NCBI GenBank assembly: GCA_019055375.1
Contig: JAHQIW010000772.1
Location: forward strand, 1 to 64,000
Source: Parelaphostrongylus tenuis
Lineage: Eukaryota > Nematoda > Chromadorea > Rhabditida > Metastrongylidae
DNA: 64,000 nucleotides
Reading direction: 5' to 3'
The translations under genes and the position numbers were made by a program. This document shows positions 56,652-64,000 of this stretch, one piece after another. The notes below the pieces were generated by a model, which worked only from the letters and a program-made list of their open reading frames with translations, was not told where the DNA came from and made no database searches. Each line of letters opens with the position of its first letter. Positions within the stretch are counted from its first letter, which is position 1.

Positions 56652-56704
56652 TATCGACCGACTAATAAGAGTGTTAAAGTCGAAACACGTGTATCGGGCT
56701 CTAT
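56652..56704 (+). ncRNA. Decayed hammerhead ribozyme, locus 6 right arm
   Basis: CUAAUAAG replaces CUGAUGAG. GAAA, the palindromic ACACGUGU, GUA and UCGGGCU are perfect. The loss of both G residues in the first box (G to A changes) is the kind expected from CpG or UG decay. Confidence 0.55.
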
Positions 56705-58026
56705 AAGTTGCCCTGTAACAGACCACATGCGTGGCTCAAAAAATGGTTGTCAAGCATGTTAAAAGTTGGGTGTGATTTTAACAAAACACAAGAAACGAAA
56801 GGAAAGATAAGCAGCAATTACCGACTTTGCTATTCCAACAAATATACGTATAAACAGTATATATAAGCAAAGCACAAAACTAACATGAGAAGAGAAATAA
56901 CAAATTGTTGTGCTAAGGAAATACTAGCAAAAAGAAGGCAAAGGAGCGAACAAACAATATGGGATGCTATACACTACTATAGATTGATAGATTAGTGAGA
57001 GGATTTCAACCAATACCCTCTGTTTTACCATTCTACGCCATGGTCCGAGTTTCACGATCGCCAATTTGTGATCCGGCTTAGCACGTTTACGCATATTCAA
57101 CGCATTATAAACCGCGAACAAAAGTCAAACTGGCGTTATTCAATTCGCTTTGTACACAGCACTCAGAAATCGCTAAACGTCATTCATATTGTTGTCATTA
57201 CCGTCATCAGTATTATCTCAGGTACGTCTTACAATTTTAACCATAAAAATATTGACTGTTTAAAGAACTGCTCCTTACAGTGGTTAGGTGTGTGAACTGA
57301 ATATTCAAATCAATTACGAAGATAAATGGGAAGAGCAAGAGGGAAAAAGTAATTTAAGTTGGAATCGTTGAAGAACGCTGGATGCTATGATTCAATTTTG
57401 CTACTCACAGGAATCCAAAAACAGTAAAAAAATAGTAATGATGAGTCTCAGATGAGTATCACATGACCTCTTTTTGCTTTAAGAGCGACGTAACAGAACC
57501 AAATGTAGATATAGATGTTACTAAAATACATGGTCAAGCATTCGGATAGAAGTTGGATGTGCAATGAACTTTATAGTTTGAGTGGTACGAAACAACAGAG
57601 CTCGGTGTTTCTAGCGCTTCGGATTGAAAAGTCACGAGACATTGACTAAAGTTGTGGGTGAGATATATTCAGCATTCATATGCGTGTGATCTTCGACTGC
57701 TCTGGGTTAGATGACTATTAGGTGATTCCATAGTAGGTAAGGGTCTTCAGAAGTACACATGTTTCTTATAATGATCTCAAAATGATGCCAAATTTAAACC
57801 AACAGTGCCAAATTTTAAAACATTATGGATACTCTAAAAACATCAACTACTTTATTGACTAGACATTTCGATAAATGAATTTACTGACATGTTATAACAA
57901 TTCAAACACCTCTCGATTTAATATAATTAAACAAGTATTTGCTATTCTTCTAGAACAAAACGCAGTTAATAATACTCATGAGACAAATGTAAAATATCAA
58001 TTAGCTGGAATCAGCTGTTCTCCTAG

Positions 58027-58099
58027 GGCTGGCTTTGTAGCCGGAAATCTTGAATGGAGAGACGCCATGCTACGATGTAAATCAATAGAAGTACAATTG
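58027..58099 (+). CDS. Candidate internal host exon
   Basis: Acceptor CTGTTCTCCTAG and donor CAATTG/GTAACAAG enclose 24 codons open in one frame: GFVAGNLEWRDAMLRCKSIE, then VQL. Both splice sites are good. An isolated exon with no recognised domain. Confidence 0.3.
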
Positions 58100-58439
58100 G
58101 TAACAAGACATACATACCTACTTGGAGATTGAGAAGGCCAGTCTTTGAGAGTGGCTTCTTTTTCTTCCCTTGAAATCGTCGCAATAGTGTTGTGTTGCTT
58201 TGATTATGTCTAGTATATGATATCTGCCTGTCATCCTATGATCTACAAAAACGTTTGTGTGCCCGTATAGTTATTTGGTGCCAACACCACATACTTTCAC
58301 TGATCGGCACCCCGTTTCAGCCCTATGAGAAAAACGGGCTCTCTGCTCTTTTCAGAGGTTTACTAGCCATTCAGTAGCTTGAATCTCGATAATTCCAGGG
58401 GTTGTACTTGTGTTTAAAAAAAGAACTGTCTATGGCGCT

Positions 58440-59260
58440 GTGGTAGTGGAAATAAAATTACGTTTCACATCCAAGAATTTTACGCTGAAAAGAGCTTTCC
58501 ACTAAACTATCGATGATCATTCAATAGCAAAAACCTTGACGATTTCAATGGTGCACTGGTTTTTGAAAAGGACTCCTTAGTACGCTGTAGCACTAAAAGA
58601 AAATTGAGTTTCGCACTCTGCGCGCATTCTATGCTCCGATATGTGGATAGGTTTTCGCAATATTGACATCAAACCACCTATTTTTGCAACATAACAATTA
58701 CGGGCAACCACAGATTTAGTTGATTTAGAAGTTAAATGTACAGAAACTTTGTTCTATCTCTGTTGGTGTAGGCTTTTCATCTTCATTTCCTAGCTTTAAA
58801 AGATGCCGCTGATATGGAAGCCTAAACAGCCTAAGCCGACACATGAAAAGCATATGAACGTATAGAGGAAACCTTAGAGTATCAGAGTCATATGTTTTAC
58901 TTGATGTTCTTCCAAAACAAAGAAAACCCTTAATTTAATAACGCAAGCCAGACGCCACATGTGAGTCAAGGTGCGCAATGAAATAACCATGCGATCAATG
59001 TTACAGCCACTCACATATCCCGACCGACACGAAATGCAGGGAGAGGAGTGCGAAATTCAATATTTTTTGGCTGCTACAGCGCACTAAAATAGACCTTTTC
59101 ATAAATTAAGTCCACCAGTGATATCTTCGAGATTTAATCTACTGAATAATCACTAAAAGCCGGCAAAAAAATTTTCGTCCACTGAGAGATGCCCGAGTGT
59201 GAAACATGATTTCATATTTACTGCTACAGTGCACTTAGAAGTTCTTTTCAAACACCAACG
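58440..59260. mobile_element. R3 foldback element, longest copy
   Basis: The left arm (58450-58690) and right arm (about 59035-59260) are inverted: TTTCACATCCAAGAATTT, AAAAGGACTCCTTAGTACGCTG and GTTTCGCACTCTGCGCGC on the left against their minus-strand equivalents on the right. The centre includes AAAAGCATATGAACG and ACGCCACATGTGAG, which also occur at 7.6 kb and 51.2 kb. No coding frame. Further partial arm sequence follows to about 59310. Confidence 0.6.
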
Positions 59261-59319
59261 CTATTAAAATCTCAAGATTTGAGCTATCAAGTGACTAATA
59301 AAACTTTAAAAAAACAGAA

Positions 59320-60660
59320 AATCTGTTTCCTCAAGAGGTTGAAACAGAGCGCATATAACAAACGATCGACATCTCTTACCTTGAAATGATCATCTTGGAG
59401 AACACTTGATTCCGTTGTAATCCGATCTAGTGTTCTTGTACATCAATTGGCGTGTCCTCACACTCCACTACCTCTTCATCTGGTACGCTTTTGAAACATA
59501 TTCCACTGGAAACTCAGATTCAAACCATAAGGGAGAAAATATTCGTCTAAAGCAAACAACTTCGTAAAGTTCTTCTCAAAAACATGTTCGAAGTATGCGA
59601 GGAATGAAAAGATCGCAAACATGTAAGGAAGAATGCGGCGTTTCAAATCACTAACTGATTTGGTGATGCTTAAGAAGTGACGCGAAGCAGACTTAAACCA
59701 AGTATGTAAACAACAATATGTCTAAAGATCAGGCCATTCTGGCAAGATAGCATAAGGATATCATTTCGGAACTCTCAAAAATACTAACATCGATCCCACA
59801 ATGATTTATCCCTCATCATGACTGGAAATCCTGACGTTTGTTCCTCAACAAAAATCTTGCCCCGAAAAACAACACACGATTTTAATGAAAAGCTGTTTAG
59901 ACATAAAGCATTAGTCTGAACATTCGACTATTGGAAGAGTGAAAAGAAAAGGAGAAACAAAGCAAAGCGGACTTGATAGTTCGTAATTGCTATTAATTAT
60001 TGCTAGCTGTAAGGTGAAAGATTGATGTTAATTCAGTAAGACTTCCAATTAACCAAATTTACTGCGAGCAAGGATCTTCTAGTCGGCTTAGGTCACCTTA
60101 CTAAATCGTGGTCGTTTACGCTGAAATGGCATATGCTTGCAATACTTCTCTTCATAGTCACTTTTTCTTCATTGAACGTGACCACTAAAAATACCACTGA
60201 ACGATGTCGTGGTTCCATTGTGAGCTTTGGTACGCACTACATTTAGGCGATATTTACTTCATTCAGAGTAGAATCCAGGTATAAATAGTCTCCCGTATTT
60301 CTCCTTTTTGTGATCACTTTCCCTGTGAGTACACGACGACATAAGGAAACGTACGCCGACCCCATGTATTGAACCTGGTATCCTTTGTGCAAGCTCTGTT
60401 CTAAGGAATTTAGAAAAAATGAAGGCAATTTTGGAGCGGCGCCTCAATGTCTGATGTTTGACATCCGTATGGATGATATCAATCGAAGCTTTCACAGCTA
60501 CCACCATACTTATCAGCACTATGTTAAATTCCAACACCACGGTTCTCCCTGTAGCTTATCATTATCGTTTTTTATCGATGAACTAATACAAAATTCCTCA
60601 TCACTTTTCACTAATATGCCTAGCTGGTGGCGACCCTTCATCAGATTCATCAAACGAGTT
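59320..60660. other. Stretch without recognised genes
   Basis: Opposed open frames near 60240-60690 overlap each other on both strands and cannot both be real. I found no decisive splice structure. Confidence 0.35.
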
Positions 60661-60670
60661 AAGGGACCAC

Positions 60671-60754
60671 ATATGTTCTTTCTTTGATGTTGGTTTTCGC
60701 AGCCATCCCCTGACACGGATCTTCATCAGATTCACGACGACTCAACTCGGATGG
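60671..60754 (-). CDS. Candidate host exon, doubtful
   Basis: After the acceptor AACTTCTGTAG the minus strand reads PSELSRRESDEDPCQGMAAK and TNIKERTY before a possible donor GTGGTC. Strongly charged. The donor is weak. Confidence 0.2.
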
Positions 60755-60934
60755 CTACAGAAGTTTCGCTTTCTTCGATGTTAGCCTTCGTGGTTATCGT
60801 ATTGAAACGAAATCAATAGAGCTGCTCACCAAGTCACGTCCTCGACGTTATTCTTTTTGCTTTTTTCTCCTGAACACCAGCTCCACTGAAGTGATCTAGC
60901 ATGCTTCAAATTCTGAAGACTTTTGAGATATACA

Positions 60935-61085
60935 ATAATGCTGAGTGGTGTACAAAACTTCAAACGTGAGGAGGGAATCGAACCCGCACTTCACCGTGAA
61001 GCACGCGCCTCCAGAAAAAGTGAAATACGAGGTAAAATCACGTCGCACTTTCAAAGTTTTGCACATCACTCAACATTATTATATA
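60935..61085. mobile_element. Small foldback element carrying a tRNA T arm
   Basis: Ends are inverted copies: AATGCTGAGTGGTGTACAAA at 60938 and TTTGCACATCACTCAACATT at 61061. Inside, GGAGGGAATCGAACCCGC is a T arm on the minus strand while GCACGCGCCTCCAG is the anticodon-side sequence of the same tRNA-like family on the plus strand. It is therefore an inverted fold of one SINE. Length about 150 bp. Confidence 0.5.
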
Positions 61086-61408
61086 TACATTCGTAACAGC
61101 ATACACAGCCAAAATCCTTGAATAAAAAGAGTTCCACGGAGTCTACTTTTGAAATATTTCGAAAACCGACTTTCCTTTAACTTCGGTATTACCAATCAAT
61201 TGCATTATCTTCGTTAATCGAGCTGATAGCACATGGTTGATAGCTCCCCTTATAAAATTTGATAACTAAAAAAAAGCCTTTGAACCAAAAGTGAAGTACT
61301 AACGTGCATTTGACCCTATGACTAAGTGATAATTATAGGATAATATATTTCGCTAGCCTTTTGAAATATATAGTGTTCATTTGTCTCTAATGAACTTTGA
61401 TTTTTCAG

Positions 61409-61550
61409 TCATAATGACGGATCATAAAGATACGGAACAAAATGAGATGCCTGGAACACTCAAATCAAGTAATAGACAGAAGAGTCGCAGTCAACCAACT
61501 GGTCTTGAACGTGTGAAAAGCTTAACCAGGAAGCTGTCGGCGAAATCAAG
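61409..61550 (+). CDS. Candidate first coding exon of a host gene
   Basis: A near-ideal nematode acceptor, TTGATTTTTCAG, is followed five bases later by ATG (61414). The exon reads MTDHKDTEQNEMPGTLKSSN, RQKSRSQPTGLERVKSLTRK and LSAKS before donor AATCAAG/GTTTGC at 61551. An ATG this close behind an acceptor fits a trans-spliced or 5'-UTR-spliced start. The segment is hydrophilic and basic, like a regulatory N-terminus. Downstream exons were not identified. Together the two splice sites and the start make this one of the better host exon candidates. Confidence 0.4.
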
Positions 61551-62459
61551 GTTTGCATGTTGATCTACAATCAATAAAAAGATAGGCTAATTATTGATAC
61601 AAACTGAATGGAATTAAGAGATTCACTAAGAGTGAATTAGCTCACATCTCACTTTTTGCTGGTGATGAATTGGATTGACAAAAATTTTCCGGGCTTTCCC
61701 GCCATTGCTGATTATATTTAATGCATTTAGGTTTTTGCTTTTACTGTCGTTTATGGCAACGTTTTTGCGATTATTTTGATATGAAACACTAATACAATTG
61801 TGTCATGATGAAACTGACTCGATAACAAAAACAATTGCGATGCCACGCAAGTATCCTTTGGGCTTAAGGCTGTTGAGACATTGTTGTGGGAGACTCGCCC
61901 TTGATCGTGCGTCAGTTCTCCATTTCCGGCCTTTAGTTTATTGAAATGATCAAAAAAAAGCGGTTCTCTCAACTGTTCCGTCACGCCAGGCCTCATTAAT
62001 CCGCAGAAGAGTCTCAGCAGCACCAGAATCCAAACGATACTTTTGTAGCATAAACAATCGTTTCTGCTCTCAAGACAATTCCATCTGGAAACAACATTAG
62101 TGTAATATATCAAAATAAGCGTAAGAAGCGAAAACAAAAGCTTAAATGCATGAAAAGTAATCCATAAGGACGAAAAAGTCCAGAAATTGCTTCTAACCAA
62201 AAAAAAGTTGTTCTCGTGATTTCTGATAACAGACACGTTTGAATAGCGCGAAAACGTAAAAGAGAAGAGTAGAAAATAGAATACAGTTGTTGGTAGATCT
62301 CTTCGCAAATAAAACCTGCTATCTCTTGTCGCTTTCAGATTTTGACATCAATGAAAAACAATCGAAAAAGATCTGATGTAGCTACAATCACCACTCATTG
62401 AGCTTTTTAGAACCATATTTCTTTAATTTAATTGTTATCTAGTAGTGATATGCTGTGGA

Positions 62460-63240
62460 ACAATCCTTCTAAGAAGACTAAGAAGACTGAGTAGTGTGCA
62501 AAAAATCGACTCAGTGTGGAGTTGAACCAGCGTTACTAACAATCCTTCTAAAAAGATTAGGTGGTGCGCTAAAATTCGACCGCAACCGAGAGTTGAACCA
62601 GCATCACTACCAATCCTAAGAAGATTACGTGGTGTGCAAAAATTCGACCTCAGGAGGAAGTTTAACCACCGTTACCACCAATTCTTCTAAGAAGACTGAA
62701 TGGTGTGCAAAAATTCGACCTTGGACGGGAATTACACCAGGGTTACTACCAATTCTTCTAAGAAGGTGAGTGGTGTGCAAAATTTTAACCTCAGGCCGGA
62801 GTTGAACCAGTGATACTACCAATCTTTCTAAGAAGATTAGGTGGTGTGCAAAAATTCGACCTCAGGCTGGAGTTGAACCAGGGTTACCACCAAATCTTCT
62901 GGAAAGAGTGAGCGGTGTGCAAAAATTGGACCGCAGGAAAAAATTTAACCACCGTTACCGCCAATTATTCAAAGAAGACTGAGTGGTGTGCAAAAATTCG
63001 ACCTCGGGCGGGAATTGAACCAGGGCTACTACCAATCGTTCTAAGAAGAATAGGTGGCGTGCAAAAATTCGACCTCAGACGGGAGTTGAACCAGCGTTAC
63101 TATCACTTCTTCTAAAAGATTGGGCGTGCAAAATTCGACGTCAGACGGGAGTTGAATCAGCCTTACTACCAAATCTTCTATGAAGATTGGCTTTGCAAAA
63201 ATTCGACCGCAGACGGGTGTTGAACCAGCGTACTACTTTC
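62460..63240 (-). repeat. Tandem array of about 11 units of about 70 bp derived from a SINE 3' half
   Basis: Each unit reads, on the plus strand, CCAATTCTTCTAAGAAGA, then GAGTGGTGTGCAAAAATTCG, ACCTCAGGCGGGAGTTGAACC and AGCGTTACTA, with changes between units. On the minus strand GGTTCAACTCCCGCC is a tRNA T arm (B box) and the following GGTCGAATTTTTGCACACC is the SINE tail seen next to the full tRNA-like head at 63.25 kb. Unit starts lie near 62461, 62541, 62611, 62681 and so on. Open frames across it simply follow the period. Confidence 0.85.
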
Positions 63241-63285
63241 CCGGGAGCGTGCTACCGCTACACCACCAAGGCCGCCGTTCTGTCA
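63205..63285 (-). repeat. tRNA-like head ending the tandem array
   Basis: The minus strand reads GGTGGTGTAGCGGTAGCACG (D arm, A box), CTCCCGGGA (anticodon region) and GCTGGTTCAACACCCGTC (T arm), followed by the tail GGTCGAATTTTTGCA. It supplies the full-length ancestor of the array unit. The acceptor stem is not convincingly paired, so it is a SINE rather than a tRNA gene. Confidence 0.6.
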
Positions 63286-63589
63286 CAATTTTAGCGGTGT
63301 TTTTTGTTCCTGGCAAAAGTCTATGATGACAGCAGATAGTGAGACTTATTTACCACAGGGCTCTCCCGATTGATATTCGATTTGACTCAAAATTTATCGG
63401 GAATTCCTGAGAGATTCCCTCGTCGTTTATTCGTCACTATAATCGTGTGGAATTCTCCAATATTAGATCCACATTCTTCCTACTATTAGAATCGATCTTT
63501 TCGGCAGGAATTCTTCCTATTTAACCGATTTTTAGAGGTGGTATGACGATACATATCAATTCAATGACGATAAGAGATTTGCAAAACGT

Positions 63590-63668
63590 TGACCACAGGC
63601 GGGACTCGAACTCGTATCTCGTTCTTTCCGGAGGAGCATACCTTGAACCAATCGCACCACCGACAACG
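63590..63668 (-). repeat. tRNA-derived SINE head
   Basis: The minus strand reads GTCGGTGGTGCGATTGGTTC (D-arm-like), GCTCCTCCGGA (anticodon region) and CGAGTTCGAGTCCCGCCTG (good T arm), then TGGTCAACGTTTTGCA (tail). Same family as the array units. Confidence 0.6.
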
Positions 63669-63933
63669 GTTTTTGCGGGTTCCGGTTCGAATTCCGACTG
63701 AAGTCGAAGTTTTGCATATCACCCAATGTCGATGGTTATATATGCAACATCACAGCACCGCTAAAAAGGGATAAAATAAGAACAAATTTTGTCGATAAGA
63801 TATACATCCAATATCCAGTAGCATAAGTGGGTTCAGTCTCGATATCGACTGACAGTCCAGGCCTTTGACGGTTGGTTGCTCTTGACAGATAGAGGAGTCA
63901 TAGATTAGAAAGACTAGTGGCAAAACCGGCGTC

Positions 63934-64000
63934 GGTAGTGCAACTGTTAAAAGCACGTGCCTCCGGAGAGGGTGAATCGCGGGTTCGAGTCCCGCCTGAC
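63934..64000 (+). tRNA. tRNA-like sequence cut by the window end, SINE or tRNA pseudogene
   Basis: GTCGGTAGTGCAACTGTTAA, AAGCACGTGCCTCCGGAGAG and GCGGGTTCGAGTCCCGC form a D-like arm, an anticodon-side region and a perfect 5-bp T stem. GTCGG can pair with CTGAC as an acceptor stem with one G-U. The same core occurs in SINEs at 16.1, 61.0 and 63.6 kb, so a SINE head is more likely than a functional tRNA. The 3' end is outside the window. Confidence 0.4.

Larger units (their letters stand above)
56385..56765. mobile_element. Hammerhead-bearing inverted-arm element, locus 6
   Basis: The left arm runs from about 56395 (CTTGAGCCATGCATATGGTC) through a minus-strand hammerhead to CTTCCTCTTTAGCC. The right arm runs from AAAGATGAAGAG (56639) through a plus-strand hammerhead to GACCACATGCGTGGCTCAAA (56741). 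Each is the inverted form of the other. The centre can be aligned with locus 4. Both ribozyme cores have decayed. Confidence 0.6.

Noticed and set aside
61751..62308. Longest open reading frame in the window, 185 codons, minus strand, with hydrophobic segments
   Set aside because: No recognised domain, no clear start or splice context, and the second half reads like intron sequence. A frame of this length is uncommon but possible by chance at this base composition. An exon near 62080-61950 cannot be excluded.
62820..63240. A CRISPR-like look to the regular repeats at 62.5-63.2 kb
   Set aside because: Units are contiguous and imperfect with no unique spacers, the organism is eukaryotic, and the unit is derived from a tRNA-like SINE.
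1..64000. Search for a nematode spliced leader RNA, 5S rRNA, U6 snRNA or TTAGGC telomere repeat
   Set aside because: No spliced leader signature, no telomeric array and no recognisable snRNA or rRNA sequence were seen in either strand by eye.

Overview
This window looks like AT-rich, repeat-dominated nuclear DNA from a nematode, most likely a clade V strongylid such as a hookworm relative. That is an inference. It rests on RTE-type LINE and Penelope-type protein fragments of the kind common in those genomes, on short introns with TTTTCAG-like acceptors, and on abundant tRNA-derived repeats. No complete, confidently identifiable host gene is present. The open frames longer than 60 codons are about as long and numerous as chance predicts for this base composition, so most were not called as genes.

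Mobile elements. (1) Penelope-like elements (PLE) lie at 1640-3130 (-), 3950-5240 (+), 13684-14810 (-) and 51525-52160 (+), with a lone 3' end at 47760-47860. They carry RT palm, a Cys-rich linker and GIY-YIG endonuclease remnants and end in a hammerhead-like motif. (2) RTE-type LINEs: a broken copy at 20314-22260 (-) runs directly into the 3' part of a second LINE family at 19111-20310 (-). The 3' end of that second family recurs at 31634-31930, and part of its RT at 25300-25400. (3) tRNA-derived SINEs, two of them full copies (8252-8475 and 35818-36045), plus an array of about 11 tandem units of about 70 bp at 62460-63240 built from a tRNA-derived 3' half. (4) A high-copy foldback repeat, here called R3, with arms of about 200 bp. 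It is clearest at 51060-51490 and 58440-59260. (5) A 450-bp inverted duplication, 37731-38180 and 39857-40307.

The most interesting feature is a dispersed family of elements at about 395-1005, 5678-6090, 12090-12510, 29458-29880, 31480-32180 and 56385-56765. Each has long inverted arms (one arm rearranged in the second locus), and each arm carries a hammerhead ribozyme or its decayed remnant reading outward from the element's centre. The core is CUGANGA, a 3-bp stem II, GAAA, and a self-complementary 8-nt stem III with no loop. Two subfamilies differ by a compensatory change in stem II, which supports a selected RNA structure.

Host genes. A set of low-confidence candidate exons is listed because splice sites, reading frame and composition agree. 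They include a possible multi-exon gene on the minus strand from about 50.95 to 46.85 kb, a 3' terminal exon with a poly(A) signal at 53158-53242 (-), a two-exon coding stretch at 26921-27509 (+), a possible three-exon small gene at 34886-35374 (+), and single exons near 15.4, 32.5-32.9, 41, 58 and 61.4 kb. None could be assigned a function. Long stretches, for example 6.1-7.4, 16.2-17.6, 33.0-34.8 and 53.3-55.9 kb, show nothing recognisable.
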